Shown in pieces: positions 45,528-54,226 of a stretch of 64,000 bases of DNA. Location: the NCBI GenBank assembly GCA_022794265.1, contig JAAWEK010000002.1, positions 1-64,000 of the forward strand, written 5' to 3'. The notes beneath the pieces were generated by a model. The model searched no databases, was not told the DNA's origin, and saw nothing but the letters and a program-made list of their open reading frames with translations. Origin of the DNA: Lachnospiraceae bacterium. GTDB lineage: Bacteria; Bacillota; Clostridia; Lachnospirales; Lachnospiraceae. The position numbers and the translations under genes are program-made. The first letter of the stretch is position 1; each line of letters opens with the position of its first letter.

Positions 45528-48500
45528 ATGGCATTTACACACTTGCATGTACATACGGAATACAGTCTGCTGGACGGATCCTGTAAAATCAAAGAAATTA
45601 CAGAACGGGCAAAAGAGCTTGGTATGGATAGTCTGGCAATTACCGACCATGGCGTTATGTACGGTGTTATTGATTTTTACAGAGCGGCAAAAGCAGCAGG
45701 GGTGAAACCAATTATCGGCTGTGAGGTATATGTGGCGCCTGGTTCCCGTTTTGATAAAGAAGCCGGCAATAATGAAGAAAAATATTATCATCTGGTATTA
45801 CTGGCCGAAAACAATACCGGTTATTCTAATCTGATGAAAATTGTATCAAAGGCATTCGTAGAAGGCTTTTACTATAAACCACGTGTGGATTATGAACTGC
45901 TGAAGGAATATGGGGAGGGAATTATTGCCTTAAGTGCCTGTCTGGCAGGAGAAGTACAGCGGTATCTTGCAAGGGGATTTTATGAGGAAGGAAAAAAGGC
46001 GGCGTTAAAATACCAGGAAATTTTTGGAAAAGGAAATTATTTTCTGGAGTTGCAGGACCACGGAATACCGGAGCAAAAAGCGGTAAATTCCGGTCTTTTA
46101 CGAATGAGTAAGGAGCTGGGAATCGATTTGGTGGCAACCAATGACGTTCATTATATAAATGCTGGGGATGCCCAGGCACATGATATTCTGTTATGCATCC
46201 AAACACAGAAGAAGGTACAGGATGAAGACCGGATGCGGTATGAAGGCGGTCAGTATTATCTGAAATCAGAAGAGGAAATGAAGGCATTATTTCCCTATGC
46301 ATTAGAAGCTTTGGAGAATACCCATAAAATTGCGGAACGCTGCAATGTGGAAATCGAATTTGGCGTAACAAAACTTCCGAGATACGACGTACCCCAGGGC
46401 TTTACATCCTGGGAATATCTGAATCATCTATGTTATGAGGGATTACATAATAAATATCCGATGGCAGGACAGGAGCTGGAGGAACGGCTGAAATATGAGC
46501 TGGATACCATTCAGACCATGGGATATGTGGACTATTTCCTAATCGTATGGGATTTTATTAACTATGCAAAACAGAATCATATTATGGTGGGGCCGGGCCG
46601 GGGTTCGGCGGCAGGCAGCATTGTGTCCTATTGTCTGGGTATTACGGATATCGACCCGATGAAATATGATTTGCTGTTTGAGCGGTTTTTAAATCCGGAA
46701 CGGGTCTCCATGCCGGATATTGATGTGGATTTCTGCTATGAAAGGCGTCAGGAAGTGATTGATTATGTGGTGGAGAAATATGGTAAGGACCGGGTGGTTC
46801 AAATTGTCACGTTCGGAACCCTGGCACCGAGAAACTGTATCCGGGATGTGGGCCGGGCTTTGGATTTACCCTATGCCACGGTGGATACCGTTGCTAAAAT
46901 GATTCCAAATGAAATCGGCATTACCATTGAAAAGGCGCTGAAAGGCAATCAGGATTTAAGAAATCTGTATCAGGGAGATGAAGGGATTAAATATCTGATA
47001 GATATGGCAAAGCGTCTGGAGGGGCTTCCAAGACATACCTCCATGCATGCTGCCGGCGTGGTAATTAGTCAGAAATCAGTAGATGAATATGTACCGTTGT
47101 CCAGAGCCTCGGACGGAACCATAGTAACACAGTTTGTTATGACTACATTGGAGGAACTGGGACTGTTAAAAATGGATTTTCTGGGACTGCGTACCCTGAC
47201 GGTGATTCAGAATGCCGTAAAGTTTGCGGAAAAATCCAAAGGCATTAAACTGGATATGAACAGTATCGATTATAACGATAAGGCGGTGCTGGATTATATC
47301 GGAACTGGAAAGACCGATGGTATATTTCAGCTGGAAAGCGGCGGAATGAAAGGGTTTATGAAGGAATTAAAGCCCCGGAACCTGGAAGATATTATTGCGG
47401 GAATTTCTCTTTACCGTCCTGGTCCCATGGATTTTATTCCAAAATATCTGGAGGGTAAGAATAATTCCGAAAGCATTACATATGATTGTCCCCAGCTTGA
47501 GAAAATACTGAAACCCACTTACGGCTGTATTGTCTATCAGGAACAGGTGATGCAGATTGTAAGGGAACTGGCAGGCTATACGCTGGGCAGAAGTGATTTG
47601 GTCCGAAGGGCCATGTCCAAGAAAAAGGCTAGTGTAATGGAAAAAGAGCAGCATAACTTTGTATACGGAAATGAGGAAGAGGGAGTTAAAGGCTGTATTG
47701 CAAATGGAATCAGCGAGAAAATTGCGGTTAAAATATATAATGATATGATGGATTTTGCTAAATATGCTTTTAATAAATCTCATGCGGCCGCCTATGCGGT
47801 AGTGTCCTACCAGACCGCTTATCTGAAATTTTACTATCCGGTGGAATTTATGGCGGCTCTTATGACCTCTGTTATCGATAATACCGCAAAGGTATCGGAA
47901 TATATCATGGCATCGAGAAATCTTGGAATCCGGATTTTGCCGCCGGATATCAATGAAGGAGAAAGCGGATTTTCCGTTTCGGAAAATGCCATCCGGTATG
48001 GATTAAGCGCTTTAAAGAGTGTGGGACATGCGGTAATCGATATTGTAGTCCGGGAACGGGAGGCTCACGGGAAGTTTAAGAATCTGACGGATTTTGCCAC
48101 CCGGCTGTCCGGCAAGGAAGTGAACAAACGAACGGTGGAAAGTTTTATCAAAGCCGGGGCGTTTGACAGTCTGGAAGGAAACCGCAGACAGCTGATGCAG
48201 GTATACAATTCGGTGCTGGATAAGGTGAATGAAGATAAAAAGAAATCCATTACCGGTCAGATTTCTTTATTTGATCTGGTTCCGGAAGAAGAAAAATCCG
48301 CATACGAAATCAGTCTGCCGAATGTGGAAGAGTACAGCAGGGAGGAACTGCTGGCATTTGAAAAGGAAGTACTGGGAATCTATGTATCCGGTCATCCGTT
48401 GGAGGAATATGAGGAAAAATGGCGCAAAAACATTACGGCGCTGACCAGGGATTTTGTACCGGATGAAGAGGGAAAGACTGTTGTTGCAGATAATGAGACG

Positions 48501-48995
48501 GTGATTATAGGAGGAATGATAACCAATATAACGATTAAACCTACAAAAAACGGGAAGACCATGGCGTTTCTTACAGTGGAAGATTTGGTAGGTACCATTG
48601 AAGTAATCGTATTTCCCAATATATTTGATCGGCAGCGTTATATGATTCAGAACGATGCAAAGGTTTTTATCAGGGGAAAAGTATCTCTGGGAGATGACGA
48701 ACAGGGAAAAGTTATCTGTGACAGAATTATTGAATTTTCAAAGGTTCCCAGAGAATTATGGGTACAGTTTCAGAATAAGGAGGCTTATCTGGAGAAAGAA
48801 AAAGAATTATTTTCTCTTCTGGAGGAATCCGATGGCAATGATACTGTAATCATCTACTGCAAAACGGAGAAGGCCAGAAAGATATTGCCAGAACGTTGGC
48901 GTGTCAATGCGGATAAAGGTCTGGTAAAAAGAATCGGACTGGAATTTGGGGAGAATAATGTAAAAGTTGTTGAAAAAAATATTGAAAACAATTGA
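45528..48995 (+). CDS. dnaE: DNA polymerase III subunit alpha (DnaE)
   Basis: 1155 residues. The N-terminal PHP domain (HLHVHTEYSLLDGSCK) is followed by the C-family polymerase palm with MPDIDVDFCYERR supplying catalytic Asp residues and GPGRGSAAGSIVSYCLGI, tandem helix-hairpin-helix, and an OB fold near the C-terminus (IIGGMITNITIKPTKNG). In Clostridia a PolC is the main replicase and DnaE extends primers; polC is not in this window. The ribosome binding site is AAAGG. Confidence 0.95.
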   Translation: MAFTHLHVHTEYSLLDGSCKIKEITERAKELGMDSLAITDHGVMYGVIDFYRAAKAAGVKPIIGCEVYVAPGSRFDKEAGNNEEKYYHLVLLAENNTGYSNLMKIVSKAFVEGFYYKPRVDYELLKEYGEGIIALSACLAGEVQRYLARGFYEEGKKAALKYQEIFGKGNYFLELQDHGIPEQKAVNSGLLRMSKELGIDLVATNDVHYINAGDAQAHDILLCIQTQKKVQDEDRMRYEGGQYYLKSEEEMKALFPYALEALENTHKIAERCNVEIEFGVTKLPRYDVPQGFTSWEYLNHLCYEGLHNKYPMAGQELEERLKYELDTIQTMGYVDYFLIVWDFINYAKQNHIMVGPGRGSAAGSIVSYCLGITDIDPMKYDLLFERFLNPERVSMPDIDVDFCYERRQEVIDYVVEKYGKDRVVQIVTFGTLAPRNCIRDVGRALDLPYATVDTVAKMIPNEIGITIEKALKGNQDLRNLYQGDEGIKYLIDMAKRLEGLPRHTSMHAAGVVISQKSVDEYVPLSRASDGTIVTQFVMTTLEELGLLKMDFLGLRTLTVIQNAVKFAEKSKGIKLDMNSIDYNDKAVLDYIGTGKTDGIFQLESGGMKGFMKELKPRNLEDIIAGISLYRPGPMDFIPKYLEGKNNSESITYDCPQLEKILKPTYGCIVYQEQVMQIVRELAGYTLGRSDLVRRAMSKKKASVMEKEQHNFVYGNEEEGVKGCIANGISEKIAVKIYNDMMDFAKYAFNKSHAAAYAVVSYQTAYLKFYYPVEFMAALMTSVIDNTAKVSEYIMASRNLGIRILPPDINEGESGFSVSENAIRYGLSALKSVGHAVIDIVVREREAHGKFKNLTDFATRLSGKEVNKRTVESFIKAGAFDSLEGNRRQLMQVYNSVLDKVNEDKKKSITGQISLFDLVPEEEKSAYEISLPNVEEYSREELLAFEKEVLGIYVSGHPLEEYEEKWRKNITALTRDFVPDEEGKTVVADNETVIIGGMITNITIKPTKNGKTMAFLTVEDLVGTIEVIVFPNIFDRQRYMIQNDAKVFIRGKVSLGDDEQGKVICDRIIEFSKVPRELWVQFQNKEAYLEKEKELFSLLEESDGNDTVIIYCKTEKARKILPERWRVNADKGLVKRIGLEFGENNVKVVEKNIENN

Positions 48996-49102
48996 AAAAT
49001 GAATTACAATAGAAATCAATGTTTTTATATTAAAAAGACTTCCTGATTTATGTGTATGATTGAGAAAAAGAATATATGAGAAAGATTATTGGAGGAATTA
49101 TC

Positions 49103-50077
49103 ATGTCAAATGAAATTAAGACCATCGGTGTACTTACAAGCGGAGGTGATGCTCCGGGAATGAACGCTGCCATTCGTGCAGTTGTCAGAACAGCATTATC
49201 AAAGGGCCTCAAAGTAAAGGGCATTATGAGAGGATACGCAGGACTTCTTAATGAAGAAATCATCGACATGGACGCCAGAAGCGTATCTGATATTATTCAG
49301 AAAGGCGGAACCATTCTCTATACGGCCAGATGCGAAGAATTCCGTACGGCAGAAGGACAGCAGAAGGGTGCCGAAATATGCAGAAAACATGGAATTGACG
49401 GACTGGTGGTAATCGGCGGAGATGGTTCTTTTCAGGGAGCGCAGAAGCTTTCCCATTTGGGAATCAACACCATTGGTGTTCCGGGCACCATTGACCTTGA
49501 CATTGCATGTACAGATTATACGATTGGATTTGATACTGCTGTTAACACTGCCATGGAAGCCATCGATAAAATCCGTGATACATCTACATCCCATGAGAGA
49601 TGCAGTGTAATTGAAGTTATGGGACGCAGAGCCGGATATATTGCACTGTGGTGCGGAATTGCCAACGGTGCGGAAGACATTCTGCTGCCGGAGCGGTATG
49701 ATGGTGATGAGTCGAAGCTCATTGAACATATCAAAGATACCAAGAAGAAGGGCAAAAAACATCATATTGTGATTAATGCGGAAGGAATCGGCGATTCCCA
49801 GAAACTGGCGGAGAAGATAGAAGCGGAGACCGGCATGGAAACCAGGGCTACGATTCTCGGACATATGCAGCGTGGCGGAAGTCCGACATGTAAAGACAGG
49901 GTGTATGCTTCCCTGATGGGCGCATATGCGGTTGATTTGTTATGCCAGGGAAAGAGTAACCGGGTAGTTGCATATGCCCATGGCGATTATGTGGACTATG
50001 AAATTGATGAAGCGCTTGCCATGCAGAAGGATATTTCGGAATATCAGTTCAATGTCAGCAAGAATCTTGCAAGATAA
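49103..50077 (+). CDS. pfkA: ATP-dependent 6-phosphofructokinase
   Basis: 324 residues, typical length for the allosteric bacterial enzyme. GVLTSGGDAPGMN (residues 9-21) binds ATP. The donor motifs are GGDGS (105-109) and PGTIDLD (127-133), indicating ATP use; Leu replaces the Asn found in the enterobacterial PGTIDND, as is common in clostridia. It makes fructose 1,6-bisphosphate. ATG 49103 has TGGAGG 7 bases upstream; the in-frame ATG at 49076 is not supported. The pyrophosphate-type paralogue is at 283. Confidence 0.95.
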   Translation: MSNEIKTIGVLTSGGDAPGMNAAIRAVVRTALSKGLKVKGIMRGYAGLLNEEIIDMDARSVSDIIQKGGTILYTARCEEFRTAEGQQKGAEICRKHGIDGLVVIGGDGSFQGAQKLSHLGINTIGVPGTIDLDIACTDYTIGFDTAVNTAMEAIDKIRDTSTSHERCSVIEVMGRRAGYIALWCGIANGAEDILLPERYDGDESKLIEHIKDTKKKGKKHHIVINAEGIGDSQKLAEKIEAETGMETRATILGHMQRGGSPTCKDRVYASLMGAYAVDLLCQGKSNRVVAYAHGDYVDYEIDEALAMQKDISEYQFNVSKNLAR

Positions 50078-50083
50078 AACTTT

Positions 50084-50884
50084 ATGATTAGTTCCATAAA
50101 TAATTCCCAGATAAAGAATATTCTGGCATTGAAAAATAAAGCAAAAGTAAGACGGGAACAGGGATGTTTTATTGTGGAAGGTATACGGATGTTTACGGAA
50201 ATACCACGAGACTCTCTGGTAAAGACTTATATATCGGAATCCTTTGTTCCGGAAATGAGCGGGAAGAACATTATAGCTCCGGAAACCTGTGAAGTGGTAT
50301 CCGACCGGGTATTTCAGGCAATGTCGGATACGGTTACTCCTCAGGGAATACTGGCGGTTGTACGGCAGAATAACCGGAGTTTTGAACAGATTCTGGATTG
50401 TGAACATTCCGTGCGGAGTCATTGTTATATGGTTCTCGAAAATATTCAGGATCCCGGAAATCTGGGTACCATTATCCGGACTTCCGAGGGGGCAGGTGTT
50501 TCGGCGGTAATCATGAGCCGGAACACGGCGGATATCTACAATCCTAAAGTTGTACGCTCTACTATGGGTTCTGTTTTCCGGGTGCCTTATATATATGTGG
50601 ATGATCTGGAAGATGTGGTAGGGAAAATGAAAGAGCGGAACATAACCATATATGCGGCGCATCTGAAGGGAAATGCAGACTATGATGAAGGGGACTATAC
50701 AAAACCTTCTGCTTTTCTGATTGGAAATGAAGGCAATGGCCTGAGCCGTGAACTGACGGCTCTGGCTGACCGTCTGATCCGGATACCCATGTGCGGACAG
50801 GTGGAATCTTTAAATGCAGCAAGCGCGGCAACGGTACTTATGTATGAATCTTACCGGCAGAACCGCAGGAATCTGCCGGATTGA
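50084..50884 (+). CDS. SpoU/TrmH-family RNA 2'-O-methyltransferase
   Basis: 266 residues. An N-terminal substrate-binding domain (about 1-95) precedes the knotted SPOUT domain with ENIQDPGNLGTIIRT (motif 1), LIGNEGNGLSRE (motif 2) and IPMCGQVESLNAASAATV (motif 3). It methylates a ribose in rRNA or tRNA using SAM; the site cannot be named from sequence. It begins 6 bases after pfkA and shares its transcript, ending at the terminator at 50926. Confidence 0.9.
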   Translation: MISSINNSQIKNILALKNKAKVRREQGCFIVEGIRMFTEIPRDSLVKTYISESFVPEMSGKNIIAPETCEVVSDRVFQAMSDTVTPQGILAVVRQNNRSFEQILDCEHSVRSHCYMVLENIQDPGNLGTIIRTSEGAGVSAVIMSRNTADIYNPKVVRSTMGSVFRVPYIYVDDLEDVVGKMKERNITIYAAHLKGNADYDEGDYTKPSAFLIGNEGNGLSRELTALADRLIRIPMCGQVESLNAASAATVLMYESYRQNRRNLPD

Positions 50885-50925
50885 ATCAGAATCCATGGGT
50901 TTCAGATATGAAAAGATTCAATATA

Positions 50926-50961
50926 AAAAGGATATCAGCAGTTTTCTGCTGATATCCTTTT
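50926..50961. terminator. Bidirectional terminator
   Basis: AAAAGGATATCAGCAG (50926-50941) pairs perfectly with CTGCTGATATCCTTTT (50946-50961) around TTTT, flanked by A on one side and T on the other. It separates the convergent methyltransferase and DUF6465-like genes. Confidence 0.93.
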
Positions 50962-50985
50962 TTCTGCTTTCTGCAGGAAATTTAA

Positions 50986-51420
50986 TTATAATTCTACAAA
51001 ATAATCTCCATTTGATAATCCGTTTACAACAAAGTAAGCTCTGTGTTCTTCAGGCTTAACATAAATCTCAATTGAGTTTATTTCATCAAGTTTGCCCTGG
51101 AATTTCTCTACCCATGCTGTTTTCACATTGGCAAGAATATCATCTGCGGCGATTTCCTTTCCGCTAAATTGAAGTATGTAATTAGGAGTAACTTCAACAG
51201 CTTTTTTTGCAGTTTTCTTTGCAGTTGTTGTAGTATTCGTCTCTGATGTCTTTTTAGTAGTTGCCTTTTTGGCAGTTGCAGTCTTTTTGGCAGCCGGTTT
51301 CTTTTCGGTTTCTGTTTTAACAGCTTTTACTTCTTCTTTTTTTGCCTCGACTGTTTCGTTTGCAGTAACTTTGGCAGCGGTCTTGGTATCTGCTGCGCTT
51401 GTACTTAAACTTGATTTCAT
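50986..51420 (-). CDS. DUF6465-like protein with Lys/Ala/Thr-rich N-terminus
   Basis: 144 residues. The first 75 are low-complexity (Lys, Ala, Thr, Glu; KKPAAKKTATAKKATTKK repeats) like histone H1 tails. The C-terminal 65 form a compact domain (YILQFSGKEIAADDILANVK onwards, ending NGLSNGDYFVEL) that I associate with DUF6465 of Lachnospiraceae. The tail suggests nucleic-acid binding, which is inference. GGAGG lies 10 bases before the ATG; a longer frame to 51543 has no ribosome binding site and an improbable composition. Confidence 0.75.
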   Translation of the reverse strand: MKSSLSTSAADTKTAAKVTANETVEAKKEEVKAVKTETEKKPAAKKTATAKKATTKKTSETNTTTTAKKTAKKAVEVTPNYILQFSGKEIAADDILANVKTAWVEKFQGKLDEINSIEIYVKPEEHRAYFVVNGLSNGDYFVEL

Positions 51421-51459
51421 AATACATATTCCTCCTTGTTTAGGATAACTCCTAGCTAG

Positions 51460-51488
51460 ATAATAAACCTTTATCAGAATTTTTGCAA
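51460..51488 (-). promoter_or_regulatory. Promoter of the DUF6465-like gene
   Basis: On the minus strand, TTGCAA (51488-51483), 17-base spacer, TATTAT (51465-51460). It is part of the 317-base divergent region 51421-51737, which also holds the promoter at 51637 and the dyad at 51698. Confidence 0.6.
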
Positions 51489-51636
51489 CTATTTCCTGAT
51501 TTTTCTTTAACAAATACCATATATTTTTATCGAAACGGGTCAATTTTATACAAAATAGCTAAAAAATTAGTTATTAGAGGAGAGAAATTTGGTGATTGGT
51601 TAAATCATGGTTATTATTTTTAAAATTCAGGGGGGG

Positions 51637-51665
51637 TTGACAAATACAGTTCTCTCTGTTAAAAT
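51637..51665 (+). promoter_or_regulatory. Sigma-A promoter of the SleB-like hydrolase gene
   Basis: TTGACA at 51637-51642, 17-base spacer, TAAAAT at 51660-51665, preceded by an unusual run of seven G at 51630-51636. Confidence 0.8.
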
Positions 51666-51670
51666 ACTTC

Positions 51671-51720
51671 CGTAATAAAATTTAACAAAAACGTAATAAT
51701 TACGAATAATAATCGTAATT
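51671..51720 (+). promoter_or_regulatory. CGTAAT/ATTACG dyads downstream of the promoter
   Basis: AATTACGA (51698-51705) and TCGTAATT (51713-51720) form a perfect 8-base inverted repeat with a 7-base spacer. Further CGTAAT units lie at 51671 and 51692. They start at the predicted transcription start, so they could be an operator or a leader RNA structure. Confidence 0.5.
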
Positions 51721-51737
51721 ATTTGCAGGAGGTTTTC

Positions 51738-53027
51738 ATGAAGTTAAATGGGAAAGGTATAGCGATACTGGCCGGTACATGTATTATGGCATTAATCGCT
51801 CTGATCATTGTAGGAGTATCCGGTGCTGTAACCACAACGAATGATACTGACAACGTTATGAGTATGAATGGAACCATTAGTGAGGCAGATAATAATATCA
51901 GCGCCGATGTAGCGGCGGCAGAACAGATTCTTCTCCGGTTTAAAAATCCGGGTGAAACACAAAGCGGTAATGGGGAATCATCTGCAGAAAGCGAAAATGT
52001 AAAAGAAACGGAGCAGCAGTCAACTGAGGCAGCAACAGAGCCGGTTACGGAACCGGAAACAGAAGCGCCGTCACCATACGCAAATAAGTTTATGGTAAAT
52101 GTTACGGAGTATCTCAACATCCGTGCGGAAGCCAGTCAGGATTCCCAGGTTGTGGGAAAACTTTATCCGGGTTCCGGCGGTGATGTTCTGGAACGGGGAG
52201 CGGAATGGACAAAAATCAGTTCCGGCTCAGTTGAGGGATATGTGGCGAATCAATATATTGTATTTGGAGCTGAGGCAGAAGCCAAAGCTAATGAAGTTGG
52301 AAAATTAAAGGTAACGGTTCTGACTGACAGTTTAAGAATCCGGAAAACGCCAAGTACCGAATCAGGAATCTGGGAGCTGGCTTCTGAGGGAGAAGTATTT
52401 GATGGTATCGGATATGACGGAGACTTTATCGGGATTTATTATGACGGAGAAATCGCATTCCTTTCTTTGGATTATGTAAATGTGGAACTGGTAATTAAAA
52501 AGGCAATTTCCATTGAAGAGGAACAGGAACAGATTCGTCTTGCAGAGGAAGCAAAGAGAGCCGAAGAGGAAGAGCGCTTAAGAAAAGAGCAGGAAGCGAA
52601 TGAAGCTATGGAACGTGCGGCCAGAGAGAGCCAGTATGTTGAGACCGTAAAGACATCCGCATATAATATTTCGGAATCCGATGTATATCTGCTGGCATGT
52701 CTGGTCATGGCAGAAGCGGGATATGAACCGTATGAAGGAAAGCTTGCGGTTGCCAATGTAGTATTGAACCGTTTATCCGGCGGAGCTTATGGAAGTACAA
52801 TGTCGGATGTCATTTATGCCAGAGGACAGTTTTCGGTAGCAGCCAGCGGAAGACTGGCAACAGTTCTTTCCCAGGGACCGAACAGCGAATCGGTGCGTGC
52901 GGCAGAGGAAGCTATTTCTGGTGTGAACAATGTACCAATGTATGCAAATTTTTGTGCATTATATGTAGCCAATTATTCCAGATATAATAATTATACGATT
53001 ATCGGTAATCAGGTATTTTATAACTAA
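51738..53027 (+). CDS. SH3-domain cell wall hydrolase (SleB-type)
   Basis: About 429 residues. An N-terminal hydrophobic segment (about 6-28) anchors or exports the protein. A Thr/Glu-rich linker leads to two SH3b domains (VTEYLNIRAEASQDSQVVGK and VLTDSLRIRKTPSTESG), then a charged coiled coil (EEEQEQIRLAEEAKRAEEEE). The C-terminal hydrolase domain (about 310-429) has LVMAEAGYEPYEGKLAVANV with the probable catalytic Glu and resembles SleB/CwlJ spore-cortex lytic enzymes. It probably cleaves peptidoglycan outside the membrane. CAGGAGG lies 6 bases upstream of ATG 51738. Confidence 0.88.
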   Translation: MKLNGKGIAILAGTCIMALIALIIVGVSGAVTTTNDTDNVMSMNGTISEADNNISADVAAAEQILLRFKNPGETQSGNGESSAESENVKETEQQSTEAATEPVTEPETEAPSPYANKFMVNVTEYLNIRAEASQDSQVVGKLYPGSGGDVLERGAEWTKISSGSVEGYVANQYIVFGAEAEAKANEVGKLKVTVLTDSLRIRKTPSTESGIWELASEGEVFDGIGYDGDFIGIYYDGEIAFLSLDYVNVELVIKKAISIEEEQEQIRLAEEAKRAEEEERLRKEQEANEAMERAARESQYVETVKTSAYNISESDVYLLACLVMAEAGYEPYEGKLAVANVVLNRLSGGAYGSTMSDVIYARGQFSVAASGRLATVLSQGPNSESVRAAEEAISGVNNVPMYANFCALYVANYSRYNNYTIIGNQVFYN

Positions 53028-53040
53028 AGAACAGTTAAAA

Positions 53041-53080
53041 GTCATGGAGCAGATGAACGCCTGCCCATGGCTTTTTTTTG
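53041..53080 (+). terminator. Terminator after the SleB-like gene
   Basis: GTCATGG-A-GCAG pairs with CTGC-CCATGGC and is followed by seven T. Confidence 0.85.
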
Positions 53081-53152
53081 GCAAATTTTTTGCATAAAAG
53101 CAATTTACGGGGATATGATACATAATATAAAGATAAAAGGGGAGTGAAATAT

Positions 53153-53344
53153 ATGACAGATTTTAACGCATTATCCGAGAAGGACAAATTAAAATATGAA
53201 ATAGCAGAGGAACTGGGATTGTTGGATAAAGTCAGGGAAAAGGGATGGAAAGGATTATCTGCAAAAGAATCAGGCAGAATCGGAGGGATTATGACGAACC
53301 GGCTGCGGCAACAGAAAAATGAGAAAAACAATTTAGAAGAATAA
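53153..53344 (+). CDS. Small acid-soluble spore protein, alpha/beta type
   Basis: 63 residues. KYEIAEELGLLDKVREKGWK followed by LSAKESGRIGGIMTNRL matches the two conserved regions of alpha/beta SASPs, including the GRIGG motif that contacts DNA and the Glu before it in the germination-protease site region. It coats spore DNA in the forespore. AAGGGGAG precedes the ATG. It is direct evidence that the organism makes spores; a sigma-G promoter was not resolved. Confidence 0.85.
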   Translation: MTDFNALSEKDKLKYEIAEELGLLDKVREKGWKGLSAKESGRIGGIMTNRLRQQKNEKNNLEE

Positions 53345-53376
53345 AGCAGTAATTTCCGTAAATGGCAATATTAGTA

Positions 53377-53406
53377 TTGAACATTTTACCGAATTTGTGG
53401 TACAAT
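53377..53406 (+). promoter_or_regulatory. Promoter upstream of sufC
   Basis: TTGAAC at 53377-53382, 18-base spacer, TACAAT at 53401-53406. Confidence 0.55.
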
Positions 53407-53485
53407 ATCGGATAAAGCTTTAAAAGAATAATATACGGAATCCAATATTTTGTTTCAATATATCAGAAAGACTATGGAGGTAAAG

Positions 53486-54205
53486 ATGTTAGAACTAAAG
53501 AATGTGTCATTTGAAGTTTCAGAGGGGACAAATGATAAGGGTATTCTAAAAAATGTAAATCTTAACATAGATGACAAAAAGTTTTTAGCCATCACCGGAC
53601 CAAATGGTGGGGGAAAATCCACGTTGGCAAAATTAATCGCAGGGATATATAAGCCCACGTCAGGACGCATATTGTTTGACGGAACGGATATTACGGATAT
53701 GAGCATTACGGAGCGGGCAAAGATGGGAATCAGTTTTGCTTTTCAGCAGCCGGTACGGTTTAAGGGCATCAAGGTAAAAGACCTGATCAAACTGGCGGCC
53801 GGAGATGCGATTTCTGTGAAAGGTGCCTGTGAATATCTGTCGGAAGTGGGACTGTGCGCAAGAGATTATATTAACCGGGATGTAGACGGCAGTTTGTCCG
53901 GCGGAGAGTTAAAACGCATCGAGATTGCCACTATTATTGCCAGAGGTACAAAATTAAGTGTATTTGATGAGCCGGAAGCGGGTATAGATTTATGGAGCTT
54001 TAAGAACCTTATACAGGTGTTTGAAAAAATGCATAAGGAACACGAAGCTTCCATTATCATCATTTCCCATCAGGAGAGAATACTGAATATTGCAGATGAG
54101 ATTGTGGTGCTGGCAAACGGAGAATTGAAAGCACAGGGCAAAAAAGATGAGATTTTACCGGAATTGCTGAACGGAACAGGCGGATGCAAATTCTATCAGG
54201 ATTAA
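53486..54205 (+). CDS. sufC: Fe-S assembly ATPase SufC
   Basis: 239 residues, an ABC ATPase without membrane partner. Walker A GPNGGGKS, the signature SLSGGELKR and Walker B LSVFDEPEAGID are in place; the acidic DEPEAGID differs from the transport-type DEPTSGLD, as expected for SufC. It powers Fe-S scaffold rearrangement. ATG 53486 has GGAGG upstream; an open frame from 53450 lacks one. Its only suf neighbour is the gene 22 bases downstream. Confidence 0.9.
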   Translation: MLELKNVSFEVSEGTNDKGILKNVNLNIDDKKFLAITGPNGGGKSTLAKLIAGIYKPTSGRILFDGTDITDMSITERAKMGISFAFQQPVRFKGIKVKDLIKLAAGDAISVKGACEYLSEVGLCARDYINRDVDGSLSGGELKRIEIATIIARGTKLSVFDEPEAGIDLWSFKNLIQVFEKMHKEHEASIIIISHQERILNIADEIVVLANGELKAQGKKDEILPELLNGTGGCKFYQD

Positions 54206-54226
54206 TATAAGGAAGGAAATGGTAAA

